Of a stretch of DNA of 10,936 nt, positions 1 through 7,240 are shown in pieces. Source of the stretch: Chloroflexota bacterium. GTDB lineage: Bacteria; Chloroflexota; Dehalococcoidia; GIF9; UBA5629. Made by a program: the position numbers and the translations under genes. Each line of letters opens with the position of its first letter. Positions within the stretch are counted from its first letter, which is position 1. The notes under the pieces are model-generated. The model was not told the origin of the DNA. It searched no databases and saw nothing but the letters and a program-made list of their open reading frames with translations. The stretch is from assembly GCA_026389695.1 (NCBI GenBank), contig JAPLHI010000112.1:1-10936 (forward strand), in the 5' to 3' direction.

Positions 1-1048
1 GGACAGAATCATCGATGCGGAATATGCCGGTCTGGTTATCCGCAGTTCCCGGGTTAAACGCAAAGAGGCTGACGAAGGCGCGGCGAAGGTTAGATGATTG
101 GCCCGAAAAATCGGATGGCAGGGATAAATCCGCTCCGGCAAGATCTACAAAAGAAGGAGATACATTTCCTGCCGCGGAGCTTGATTTTACTTCGATGCCG
201 TTTCCCGTAAACACCCATGATAAGATGGAGTTAGCATTTATATCACGCAATCCGACGTTATAGCAGGTTCGATTGTCATCCGCATAAACCACTACTACCG
301 AAGAATCCCCTGCATAAGTAGGTGAAAATTTGGCAGCGAAGTAATCAATAGGTACCGGTAACGGCTGTGCCTGTTGAGACCAGCTGCTGAACGAACCGTC
401 TTTGGTAATAAAAAGCCGTCCGGCGCCCAGGCCGCTCCTGGTAGCAACAAGCAAATCGTGCCCGTTACCGTAACTGACGGATATATCAACCGCGCATATA
501 GCTTCACCTGCTGCCAAGCCCGGCACCCCGGCATTACCCCAGGTGGCGCCGCCGTCGCTGGTGACCCAGAGCTGAGTGGGCCCGGTTGCTGTAGTTCCTG
601 CTGTTACCGCCCACATCCTGGGATCATCAGGGGCAATAACAACGTTATAAACATGGCTACCACCCAACCCGGCGCCGCGAAGTTGCTGATAAGCCGAGGT
701 GCTCCATGAAATGCCCCCATTACCTGAGTTAAAAAGTACCCCAAGCGGTCCGGGAGGACCAAATCCCCCATATCTTCCATCAACTGTTACTGCCGCCAGC
801 AGGGTAACGCCGTCACCGCCGACGGCCAGGTCGCGCACTTCGCTGCCGGTAAAATTATCACTGAAAAGAGGATTGAGCACATCATTTCTCTGGGGATCTC
901 CATTGGGTGTGTTGACGGTGTCCCACTTCATGATGCCCGGCCGTGCGTCAACAGGCGTTGGATTCACCAAACCGGACGGCATTAAAGTGGTAAACAGGGT
1001 TGCCAGCGTGCAAATAAGAGTGGGAATCTGCAGGCGTTTAGTATTCAT
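1..1048 (-). CDS. Secreted Asp-box (BNR-like) repeat protein, C-terminus cut by window edge
   Basis: An open frame runs leftward from ATG at 1048-1046 to the window edge without a stop, giving 349 residues and an incomplete C-terminus. The N-terminus (MNTKRLQIP, then a hydrophobic stretch to about residue 23) looks like a signal peptide, with a possible signal peptidase I site after VDA at residue 35. Asp-box motifs (S-x-D-G-G-x-x-W) are visible: TSDGGATWG coded near 532-565, a degenerate NSGNGGISW near 705-735, and TKDGSFSSW further on. Such motifs mark beta-propeller folds of the sialidase/YCF48/WD40-like type. The phrase APDDPRMWAV between repeats is also typical of these propellers. The protein probably acts outside the cell or on its surface; no enzymatic residues can be assigned. 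The start has no strong Shine-Dalgarno. Plus-strand ORFs over this region are shadows. Confident in the coding frame and Asp-boxes, not in a function. Confidence 0.8.
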   Translation of the reverse strand, partial: MNTKRLQIPTLICTLATLFTTLMPSGLVNPTPVDARPGIMKWDTVNTPNGDPQRNDVLNPLFSDNFTGSEVRDLAVGGDGVTLLAAVTVDGRYGGFGPPGPLGVLFNSGNGGISWSTSAYQQLRGAGLGGSHVYNVVIAPDDPRMWAVTAGTTATGPTQLWVTSDGGATWGNAGVPGLAAGEAICAVDISVSYGNGHDLLVATRSGLGAGRLFITKDGSFSSWSQQAQPLPVPIDYFAAKFSPTYAGDSSVVVVYADDNRTCYNVGLRDINANSILSWVFTGNGIEVKSSSAAGNVSPSFVDLAGADLSLPSDFSGQSSNLRRAFVSLFAFNPGTADNQTGIFRIDDSV

Positions 1049-1252
1049 TTTTTCGATCAGTTTACAATCGGCTCAGTGAACAGAATTGCGCTATATGATA
1101 GCATACGCTTTGATATTATGCATAGATCAATGCTTATCCCCACACTCGTCCTTAAATATAACCTGCCGCTACCTGCGCACATTGCACAATATATTATATT
1201 TAATACTATAGTATAATTTAAATGTCTTTCCAATCTGTGGAGGCAGTTGTAT
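1049..1252. promoter_or_regulatory. Divergent intergenic promoter region with AT-rich palindrome
   Basis: This 204-base gap separates the minus-strand Asp-box gene from the plus-strand thioesterase gene. Its right half is very AT-rich. On the plus strand, a TTGCAC hexamer at 1182-1187 sits 16 bases before TACTAT (1204-1209), and a perfect TATAAT lies at 1212-1217. Either could serve as the -10 element; the second leaves a leader of about 29 bases that holds the GGAGG site. A perfect 12-base palindrome, ATACTATAGTAT (1203-1214), overlaps both -10 candidates and could be an operator. No convincing promoter for the minus-strand gene was found. Everything here beyond the sequence matches is inference. 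Confidence 0.35.
1239..1243 (+). promoter_or_regulatory. Shine-Dalgarno GGAGG deciding the thioesterase start
   Basis: GGAGG lies nine bases before ATG 1253-1255, which is good spacing. The in-frame TTG at 1247-1249 would leave only three bases, so ATG 1253 is chosen as the start. Confidence 0.7.
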
Positions 1253-1651
1253 ATGACCGAGGAGATAAATAAGCTAAAACAGTTGTCAGCTACGGAACCG
1301 GTAGCTTCGTTCTTGGATATCAAATTACTGGAAATTTCCCCCGGGTATGCCAAAGTTTCCATGAAGATGAAGCCGCAATATCTTAATTTTAACGGTATGG
1401 TGTTCGGGGGGATCATTACATGTGTGGCCGATCAAGCCTTTGCCTACGCTACCAACTCGGTGATTACACCCAATGTGGCCACGCAGTTTAACATCCACTT
1501 TATTGCCGCGGCCAATGCCGACGATGAGCTTACCGCCGAATGCCGCGTCATCAAAAGCGGCAAGCGTGTTTGTATTTCCGAGATGGCGGTGAACAATCAG
1601 GATGGTAAACTCATCGCCCGGTCAACCGGTACCACCATTCCGCTGGTTTAA
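1253..1651 (+). CDS. PaaI-family hotdog-fold thioesterase
   Basis: The product has 132 residues, the usual length of a single-domain PaaI-like acyl-CoA thioesterase, a cytoplasmic enzyme that hydrolyses acyl- or arylacyl-CoA thioesters. The family core motif is visible as N45-x-x-G48-x-x-F-G-G53 followed by VAD60-QAFAYATNS. D60 matches the catalytic acid of PaaI (LAD-TAFAYA in the E. coli protein). The usual His of the HGG triplet is Phe (F51-G-G). The C-terminal half (FNIHFIAAANADDELTAECRVIKSGKRVCISEMAVNN) fits the remaining beta strands, with the typical alternation in CRVIKSGKRV. The start is set by the GGAGG site at 1239. Downstream there are 119 bases to the next gene and no clear terminator. 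The substrate is not deducible from context. The family call is firm; activity with the Phe substitution is uncertain. Confidence 0.88.
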   Translation: MTEEINKLKQLSATEPVASFLDIKLLEISPGYAKVSMKMKPQYLNFNGMVFGGIITCVADQAFAYATNSVITPNVATQFNIHFIAAANADDELTAECRVIKSGKRVCISEMAVNNQDGKLIARSTGTTIPLV

Positions 1652-1736
1652 TCAGCCACTGCGGAAAATGAACTCTAACTATGACCGTTTTTACAATTAA
1701 CGCGTAAAATCTTATTATTAGTTAACCATTTTTGTA

Positions 1737-1765
1737 TTTATAACCGATTATTTGCTTCATATTAT
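1737..1765 (+). promoter_or_regulatory. Possible promoter just before the 98-residue gene
   Basis: TTTATA (1737-1742), a 17-base gap and TATTAT (1760-1765) form a plausible but weak promoter. The -10 element ends five bases before ATG 1771, so transcription could begin at or next to the start codon. That agrees with the absence of a Shine-Dalgarno. The region is AT-rich, so chance matches are likely. Confidence 0.25.
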
Positions 1766-1770
1766 TTGAT

Positions 1771-2067
1771 ATGAAAAAGGTAAAAATACTTTTCACCGAT
1801 ATTCATCAACCCGCATACCATGACAAGAATCCTTTCAGAGAGGGGTTCGAATGGGGCAAAAAAGTCGTCCTTGACCTCTGTGTCGATGTCGACCTGGATG
1901 AAATGTTCAACGTCTATATCGATAATCCGGAAGCGCGTGTCAGAAACGGCAGGGTAATCAAGTTCAGCGAATTTGCCATGGAGTACCTGGAACTGGTGCG
2001 AAAAAAACAAAGCGAAGCACATAAAGAAGCGGAGGAGATCCCGCATATACCAAAAGGTAAGCGGTAA
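1771..2067 (+). CDS. Small protein of unknown function upstream of HerA-like ATPase
   Basis: The product has 98 residues and I do not recognise its family. It begins MKKVKILFTDIHQPAYHDKNPF, has no signal peptide or membrane segment, and is acidic in the middle (VDVDLDEMF). It ends in a charged, probably helical tail rich in K, E and R (residues about 75-98). The sequence looks like a compact soluble cytoplasmic domain of alternating strands followed by a helix. The start is the first ATG of the frame. There is no Shine-Dalgarno before it (the preceding bases are TTATTTGAT), so translation may be leaderless. The next gene begins 25 bases after its stop on the same strand, which suggests co-transcription with the ATPase. 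Coding is supported by the length, the codon pattern and the operon-like placement, but no homology was tested. Confidence 0.65.
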   Translation: MKKVKILFTDIHQPAYHDKNPFREGFEWGKKVVLDLCVDVDLDEMFNVYIDNPEARVRNGRVIKFSEFAMEYLELVRKKQSEAHKEAEEIPHIPKGKR

Positions 2068-2092
2068 TAATCAGATACTGGGGGTGAAGGAA

Positions 2093-4546
2093 ATGGAAGA
2101 TTTTGAGAAGCTCGGTGTTTTTTACATTGGCAGGAATTATGACCTGGCATCTAAAAGCCCTAAAGAAGGCCTGATCCTCTACGATTCCAAGGACCTTGTT
2201 ACACACGGTGTCTGTGTGGGCATGACGGGCAGTGGCAAAACCGGCCTCTGCATAGGCATCCTGGAAGAAGCCGCCATGGATGGCATCCCGGCCATCATCA
2301 TCGATCCCAAGGGAGACCTGCCCAATATGTTATTGACTTTCCCCCAGCTGCGGCCTGAGGATTTCGCGCCCTGGATCAATGAGGATGATGCCCGCAGGAA
2401 AGGGCTTTCACCACAGGATTTCGCTGCCAAACAGGCCGACCTCTGGAAAAACGGCCTGGCATCATGGGGCCAGAGCGGCGACCGCATCGCCAAGCTCAAG
2501 CAGGCGGCGGACTTCGTTATCTACACGCCCGGCAGCAACGCTGGCATTCCTATTTCTATCCTAAAATCGTTCGCTGCGCCGCCGGCAGCCCTGGCCGAAG
2601 ACAATGAACTGCTCAGGGATAGGATAATGTCCACGGTTACCAGCCTGCTGGGTCTTGTCGGCAAAGATGCCGATCCTATAAAAAGCAAGGAACATATCTT
2701 GATTTCAACCATACTTGATAGCGCCTGGAGAGAGGGCAAGGACATTGACCTTGCGGCGCTCATCCAGCAGATACAGACACCACCGGTAACCAGGATCGGC
2801 GTCATCGACCTGGATTCCTTCTACCCGGCTAAAGACCGTTTCGAACTGGCCATGCTGATTAACAACCTGCTGGCAGCTCCGGGATTCAATGCCTGGCTGG
2901 AGGGGGAGGCCCTGGATATCGGACAGATCCTTTACAGCCCTTCGGGCAAACCCAGAATGTCCATCTTCTCTATCGCGCACTTAAATGACAGTGAGCGCAT
3001 GTTCTTTGTCTCATTGCTGCTCAATCAGATACTTGCCTGGATGCGCCAGCAGCCGGGAACCACCAGCCTGAGGGCAATGGTTTATATGGATGAGATTTTC
3101 GGTTATTTCCCGCCGGTGGCCAATCCACCTTCAAAACAACCCTTGCTGACCCTCCTCAAGCAGGCCCGCGCGTTCGGTGTGGGTATCCTGCTCGCCACAC
3201 AGAACCCGGTCGACCTTGATTACAAGGGACTTTCCAACACCGGCACCTGGCTCCTCGGGCGTTTGCAGACCGAGCGCGATAAAGCCCGGGTACTGGAAGG
3301 ATTGGAAGGCGCAGCGGCGACTCAGGGCGCAAAGTTCGACCGTCAGGCCATGGAGCAGACACTGGCAGGCCTGGGAAGCCGCATTTTCCTGATGAACAAC
3401 GTGCATGAAGATGCTCCTGTTGTCCTTGAGAGCCGCTGGACCATGTCTTACCTCAGGGGACCGCTTACACGCAACCAGATCAAAGTGCTGATGGACCCCA
3501 TCAAAGCTCAAATGCCGAGGCAGGCAGCAGCATCTTCAGCGGCTCCGGCAACCTCTACGCAAGCAACACCGTCAGCATCTGTTTCGTCGAAAAAAGCAGA
3601 CCGGCCGATTCTATCGCCGGAAGTCCAGCAGTATTTCGTGCCTGTGAGAGGCAGCCAGAGCGCCGGCGCTCTGCTTTACAAGCCCGTTGTTTTGGGCTCG
3701 GCACAGGTGCGTTTCACCGATGTTAAATCGGGGATTGATACACAGGAAGATACTACGGCACTGACTGATATCACGGAAGAGGTTGTGCCCGTGAATTGGG
3801 ATAACGCCAAAGATGCTGATTTCAGCATATCCGACCTGGAGAGAACGCCGCGCGAAGGAGCCCAGTTTAGCCAGCTGGCGTCAGTTGCCGGCAAGGCGCG
3901 CAGCTATGACACCTGGAGCAGGGAGCTTGCCGCCTGGCTCTACGGCAGCAGAAAGTATGAGCTATTAAAAAGTCCAACGTACAAACAGTTCTCCAGGCCC
4001 GGGGAATCCGAACGCGACTTCAGAATAAGGTTGGCCCAGAGTGTGCGTGAGCAGCGTGATGATATGATGGCCAAACTGAGGCAGAAATATCAAACCAAAA
4101 TAAATTCCCTTGAAGAGCAGGTACGCACAGCTCAGCAGGCCGTGGAGCGCGAGGCGGAACAGCAAAAACAGCAGCAAATGCAGACTGTTATTTCCGTGGG
4201 AGCTACCCTGCTCGGGGCTTTTATGGGCAGGAAAGCCATTAGCACCGGTACGGTGGGGAGGGCCACTACGGCGGCGCGCAGCGCCGGCCGTATTATGAAA
4301 GAGAAAGAAGATGTAGACCGGGCCAAGGATACCGTGGCGTCTCACGAGCAAAGGCTGCAGGAGCTCGAAAATGAGTTTAAAGCGGAAACAGACCAGCTTG
4401 CTGCAAATAGCGACCCGGCTATTGAAGAACTTCAGCAAATATCAATCAGGCCGGCTAAAAAGGATATTCTGGTGCGTTTTGTGGGGCTGGCATGGTTGCC
4501 CTACCGCCAGACACAGGATGGGACTTTAACTCCTGCATGGCAATAG
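2093..4546 (+). CDS. HerA/VirB4-like P-loop ATPase with coiled-coil C-terminus
   Basis: The product has 817 residues. The N-terminal ATPase core carries Walker A GMTGSGKT (residues 43-50) and the HerA/FtsK-type strand IIIDPKGDL (68-76). Walker B is MVYMDE (D333-E334). A sensor-like ATQNPVDL follows (Q370), then LLGRLQTERDKARV, which may hold an arginine finger. These are hallmarks of the HerA-FtsK superfamily of hexameric DNA or protein pumps. A Pro/Ala/Ser/Thr linker covers about 473-510. The C-terminal part has two heptad-rich coiled coils (about 642-697 and 736-785) flanking a short Gly-rich hydrophobic stretch TVISVGATLLGAFMG (698-712), and ends ISIRPAKKDILVRFVGLAWLPY. ATG 2093 is preferred: GGGGGTG lies seven bases upstream and the tail of the previous gene would otherwise be overlapped. 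GTG 2084 is possible. The substrate is unknown. The protein is not a plain HerA, which is shorter and lacks the coiled-coil tail, and no NurA partner is seen. Confidence 0.85.
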   Translation: MEDFEKLGVFYIGRNYDLASKSPKEGLILYDSKDLVTHGVCVGMTGSGKTGLCIGILEEAAMDGIPAIIIDPKGDLPNMLLTFPQLRPEDFAPWINEDDARRKGLSPQDFAAKQADLWKNGLASWGQSGDRIAKLKQAADFVIYTPGSNAGIPISILKSFAAPPAALAEDNELLRDRIMSTVTSLLGLVGKDADPIKSKEHILISTILDSAWREGKDIDLAALIQQIQTPPVTRIGVIDLDSFYPAKDRFELAMLINNLLAAPGFNAWLEGEALDIGQILYSPSGKPRMSIFSIAHLNDSERMFFVSLLLNQILAWMRQQPGTTSLRAMVYMDEIFGYFPPVANPPSKQPLLTLLKQARAFGVGILLATQNPVDLDYKGLSNTGTWLLGRLQTERDKARVLEGLEGAAATQGAKFDRQAMEQTLAGLGSRIFLMNNVHEDAPVVLESRWTMSYLRGPLTRNQIKVLMDPIKAQMPRQAAASSAAPATSTQATPSASVSSKKADRPILSPEVQQYFVPVRGSQSAGALLYKPVVLGSAQVRFTDVKSGIDTQEDTTALTDITEEVVPVNWDNAKDADFSISDLERTPREGAQFSQLASVAGKARSYDTWSRELAAWLYGSRKYELLKSPTYKQFSRPGESERDFRIRLAQSVREQRDDMMAKLRQKYQTKINSLEEQVRTAQQAVEREAEQQKQQQMQTVISVGATLLGAFMGRKAISTGTVGRATTAARSAGRIMKEKEDVDRAKDTVASHEQRLQELENEFKAETDQLAANSDPAIEELQQISIRPAKKDILVRFVGLAWLPYRQTQDGTLTPAWQ

Positions 4547-4594
4547 GAATTCAATTCAAGTCCGAATGGAAGTTCTCTCCTGCCTGACCTGATG

Positions 4595-4969
4595 CTATTT
4601 GCTTGAAAGCAAGTAAACCGTTATACCGGCCTGTAAAAACGACACAACCATTATGGTGATGAGTATAACAATTGAGATTGGAGCTCTAAACTCTTTGCCG
4701 CCCCTGGCTAAAAAAGTCATATGCAGCAAAAAGGCGAGAAAGCCGCTTAAACTGAGGAAGAGGGATATTATCAGACCGGTCAGGCTGGAGTGACATAGTT
4801 CCACCAGCCCGAACAGTATCAGGAATACCAGCGGCAAGTGTATCAGTAAAAATCCACCGATCCCGCCGGGCAGCTTAAACAGCTTCCATTCGTGCCAGTA
4901 AGCCGAGTCTATCTCGTGTACGGTAAGCAGAGTGGCATTTATCATGTATATCCAGACTAACGCTTCCAT
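4595..4969 (-). CDS. Small four-helix membrane protein, DUF6713-like
   Basis: The product has 124 residues and is strongly hydrophobic, with about four membrane segments (residues near 5-20, 37-57, 63-87 and 97-120). A polar motif after the first helix, HEIDSAYWHEWKLFKLPGG (18-36), is the notable conserved-looking element. Together with the size and topology it resembles the DUF6713 family of uncharacterised membrane proteins, an assignment made from memory and not tested. ATG 4969-4967 has a GGAG about 11 bases upstream. The gene is the last of three minus-strand genes, 40 bases after the rhomboid frame, and converges with the ATPase gene across only 48 bases. No enzymatic residues are evident; the His-Glu pair and Trp residues at the membrane edge are the best candidates for function. 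Confidence 0.75.
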   Translation of the reverse strand: MEALVWIYMINATLLTVHEIDSAYWHEWKLFKLPGGIGGFLLIHLPLVFLILFGLVELCHSSLTGLIISLFLSLSGFLAFLLHMTFLARGGKEFRAPISIVILITIMVVSFLQAGITVYLLSSK

Positions 4970-5009
4970 TTTCTTATTTACTCCGAAAATTGTGTTTTCA
5001 GGAAAGAGT

Positions 5010-5360
5010 TTACAGGATCAGGCGGAGGCGTCTGCGCAGGTACAGGCCTGCCAGCAGGCCAAGGAGGAGGCCGCCGAGGTGTCCCTGCCACGATACATTG
5101 GGCATCATTGTTAGAACCAGGAAACCTATGATCACCGCCACCCACAGGGGCATGGGAACGGGGATAGGAAATATAAAAACTTTTTCCCTGGGAGTGAGTA
5201 TGGCCAGCGCGCCGCCCAGCGCAAATATAGCGCCCGAAGCACCGATGGTTATGGAATTTACAGGAGACAGCCATAATACGAAGATGCCGGAGACAATCCC
5301 GCCGATAAAGTAAATCAGCAGAAAGTTCCTCAGCCCTGCTATGCGGTTGAGGAAATTCAT
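5010..5360 (-). CDS. Rhomboid-family protease, N-terminally truncated (possible remnant)
   Basis: The product has 116 residues. It carries the rhomboid catalytic motifs: GASGAIFALGG with Ser42 as the nucleophile and WQGHLGG with His94 as its dyad partner. Hydrophobic helices surround them (about 13-31, 38-56, 70-86 and 93-108). FLLIYFIGGIVSG matches the helix before the GxSG helix in full-length rhomboids. Full rhomboids have six core helices in about 180-200 residues; here the first two, with the HxxxN oxyanion motif, are missing. An in-frame TGA stands five codons upstream of ATG 5360, and no rhomboid-like coding is seen in any frame of the 98 bases up to the hydrolase gene. There is no good Shine-Dalgarno. 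Either this is the remnant of a decayed gene or a minimal membrane product. The family call is firm, activity is doubtful. Confidence 0.72.
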   Translation of the reverse strand: MNFLNRIAGLRNFLLIYFIGGIVSGIFVLWLSPVNSITIGASGAIFALGGALAILTPREKVFIFPIPVPMPLWVAVIIGFLVLTMMPNVSWQGHLGGLLLGLLAGLYLRRRLRLIL

Positions 5361-5458
5361 AACTTCTATATTTCATGGATTAATCAGTCCTCACGGTTAC
5401 CTGAAAATATTTCGATATCATAGCCTATCGCCGATCATCGGGCAAGCAACTCACCTGG

Positions 5459-6427
5459 TTAAGCCCTGGAAAACAATATCCTTCCATTCGCAGTCCGGCG
5501 TTTTATTTTATGCTTATTTTCCAGGTAATGCAGGTGTGCTATGGTTTCACCCACGGCAAACCACTTCTGCGCGGCCGGGAACTGCTCCCAGCTGGCAGAT
5601 TCAATTTTCCATGTAATGTAAGGCGCTATATCATAGGCTGTTTTTTCACCGTCTTCCAGCGCGGATAAAGCTTCTTTTAACCTGTTGCTGTGATGCTCGT
5701 TAAGTGTCTTGATGCGTTCCCTGTGGTTATGCCACGAGCTCCTGTGTCCCGGCAGCACCAGCGTGACGTCCAGTGTTTGCACTTTTTCAAGGCTGGACAG
5801 GTAGGCCCCCAGCGCATCCTCTAATTCTGGCCAGTATGATATATTCGGCGTGATATCAAACAGGATGTGATCTCCTGAGAAAAATATCTTCTTGTCAGCT
5901 TCATAAAGACACATATGACCGGGTGAGTGTCCCGGCGTTTCGATGCATTCAAACCTAAAATCCCCTACCTCTATGACCTGTTTGTCCTTGATGATCGTGA
6001 TCTCGGGAATGCGTTTGGGGCTGTAGAGGAATCCAGGATGACTGGCTACGGACTTTTGTAGCGCCTCATCGGGGAATCCGTTGGCCAGGTAGAAATCAAG
6101 CAGATCGGCCCAGTGTCTTTCTCCCATGACTATAGATGCTTCCGGCTGGCTGAAATAGAGCCTGGTTCCATCCGTGGCAAGATCTCCTACAAGGCCGAAA
6201 TGGTCGGAATGCAGGTGTGACACAAAAATATCCGTCTTCAAGAGGTCGATTCCCAGCTCTTTGAGGCCGGGAAACAATACTGCCTTGCATTCTTCCCTGT
6301 TCATGCCGGTGTCTATAATCAGGTTCCTGTCAGGCCCCTTGATGACATAGACATTGATAGATTTCAGCGGGTTCCTCGGCAGCGGCAGCTCAATGCAATA
6401 TAAGTTTGATAGAATTTCCTTTACCAT
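5459..6427 (-). CDS. Metallo-beta-lactamase-fold hydrolase
   Basis: The product has 322 residues. The N-terminal domain carries the metal-binding signature HLHSDH (H71, H73, D75, H76), TPGHSPGH (H167, H171), FSGDH with D186, and LPGH with H228, so a complete dinuclear zinc site of the MBL superfamily is present. The C-terminal region from about residue 245 (HHSNRLKEAL through TAYDIAPYITW to IAHLHYLENKHKIKRR) resembles the winged-helix tail of glyoxalase II/LACTB2-like hydrolases. It is cytoplasmic, with no signal peptide. ATG 6427-6425 is preferred to the upstream ATG at 6457: a possible -10 TATAAT on the minus strand (6466-6461) would place transcription start downstream of that codon, AAAGGAAG precedes 6427, and MVKEILSNLY is the usual beginning of this fold. 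The substrate (thioester, lactone, phosphodiester) cannot be told. It is the first of three minus-strand genes. Confidence 0.88.
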   Translation of the reverse strand: MVKEILSNLYCIELPLPRNPLKSINVYVIKGPDRNLIIDTGMNREECKAVLFPGLKELGIDLLKTDIFVSHLHSDHFGLVGDLATDGTRLYFSQPEASIVMGERHWADLLDFYLANGFPDEALQKSVASHPGFLYSPKRIPEITIIKDKQVIEVGDFRFECIETPGHSPGHMCLYEADKKIFFSGDHILFDITPNISYWPELEDALGAYLSSLEKVQTLDVTLVLPGHRSSWHNHRERIKTLNEHHSNRLKEALSALEDGEKTAYDIAPYITWKIESASWEQFPAAQKWFAVGETIAHLHYLENKHKIKRRTANGRILFSRA

Positions 6428-6612
6428 AGTTACTCGGCTTCCTTTACAAATAATCATAGTATTATACTTCTATTCAAAATCAATCTCCTAATTCTTTCTC
6501 GTGATACTAAATAAGCGGAGTAATTAATCGGAAGATGCGCGGAACATGTTACTGCGGGTATAATACCGGACAACACCACCGGCGTATTCACGGCGTAGAG
6601 GAGGAACCTGGA
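6428..6612. promoter_or_regulatory. Divergent intergenic region with two TATAAT boxes
   Basis: This 185-base gap lies between the minus-strand hydrolase gene and the plus-strand lipoprotein gene. TATAAT reads on the minus strand at 6466-6461, about 34 bases before the hydrolase start. TATAAT also reads on the plus strand at 6559-6564, about 49 bases before the lipoprotein start. Neither has a good -35 hexamer at the proper distance, so these are -10 candidates only. Confidence 0.35.
6598..6604 (+). promoter_or_regulatory. Shine-Dalgarno GAGGAGG deciding the lipoprotein start
   Basis: GAGGAGG stands eight bases before ATG 6613, an ideal position. An in-frame ATG at 6535 would add 26 residues that lack signal-peptide character, so 6613 is taken as the start. 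Confidence 0.75.
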
Positions 6613-7218
6613 ATGAAGAGACGTTTGCTGATCCTGGCATTTTGTATGATCACAGCTACATTGGCCGTTTGTCTGACCGGCTGTACCGCTCTGAAAAAAT
6701 CATCCGGCAGCTCTGCAAGTACCGGTAGTGTCAGCAGCACCGAACCGTTAACCGGAAGCTGGAATATGTCCAGAGTAAGCATCGAGCCGCAGCCGCCTTC
6801 TTTAGTTCCGGGCTTTGTCATCGACCAGGTCATCCCCAAAACTGCCACCTGGAAAATGAGCAGTTCCGGCGGTCAATTGAAACTTGATTACGGCGGCAAA
6901 TCTACATGGTTTAATTCCCTTGGTATCAACGTCAACATAAAGCCTGTGACAGCCGATGAAAGCAGCGATAAGAAATCCTGTGTTTTCAGCGGCGGCGGCA
7001 GCAGCAATATGGAAAAGCTTCCCATGGCGCTGTCATTTATAGGAAGTGTCAAGAACATATCCGCCGATTATACGGACAAGGTCAACATTACCTTAACCTC
7101 ACAGGACTCGATTAGCGCTATCATCACCTACAGCGCCTCGGGGACATATGACAGAGGCCAGGGAAGTGAGGATTTTAGCTACCAGGGTAAAATAACTTAC
7201 TCGGGTAAACGTAAGTAG
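6613..7218 (+). CDS. Predicted lipoprotein of unknown function
   Basis: The product has 201 residues. It begins MKRRLLILAF with a basic end, a hydrophobic core and a lipobox LTG-C24, so it is predicted to be processed by signal peptidase II and anchored to the membrane through Cys24. A Ser/Thr/Gly-rich linker follows (about 29-45). The remainder is rich in short alternating polar and hydrophobic segments, such as LTGSWNMSRV, ATWKMSSSGGQLKLDYGG, DKVNITLTSQDSISAIITYSASGTYD and DFSYQGKITYSGKRK. These suggest an all-beta barrel or sandwich, possibly lipocalin-like, though that is only an impression. I do not recognise a family. A strong Shine-Dalgarno and a possible -10 at 6559-6564 precede it. 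The following ATP-grasp gene starts 22 bases after its stop, so the two may be co-transcribed. Confidence 0.8.
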   Translation: MKRRLLILAFCMITATLAVCLTGCTALKKSSGSSASTGSVSSTEPLTGSWNMSRVSIEPQPPSLVPGFVIDQVIPKTATWKMSSSGGQLKLDYGGKSTWFNSLGINVNIKPVTADESSDKKSCVFSGGGSSNMEKLPMALSFIGSVKNISADYTDKVNITLTSQDSISAIITYSASGTYDRGQGSEDFSYQGKITYSGKRK

Positions 7219-7240
7219 TTCTTAATCTAATAATCAGCTC

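Noticed and set aside
15..1079. Three plus-strand open frames (15-263, 374-709, 699-1079)
   Set aside because: They lie opposite the minus-strand Asp-box gene, are rich in Pro/Ser/Arg of low-complexity type, and show no family motif or ribosome site.
1973..2092. Upstream extension of the HerA-like ATPase by 40 codons
   Set aside because: It overlaps the 98-residue gene, its residues look unlike a folded N-terminus, and ATG 2093 has a G-rich ribosome site at proper distance.
4547..4625. Hairpin TTGCT/AGCAA at the end of the small membrane protein gene
   Set aside because: Short stem inside the coding end with no following T run; no convincing terminator in the convergent gap.
4978..5376. Minus-strand frame of 132 codons overlapping the rhomboid frame
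   Set aside because: Its translation is Pro/Arg/His-rich with no motif, whereas the other frame carries GASG and GHLGG rhomboid motifs.
5404..5430. Hairpin CGATA/TATCG followed by AAATATTTT on the minus strand, a possible terminator after the hydrolase gene
   Set aside because: The stem is only five pairs with an eight-base loop and the T run is interrupted; too weak to call.
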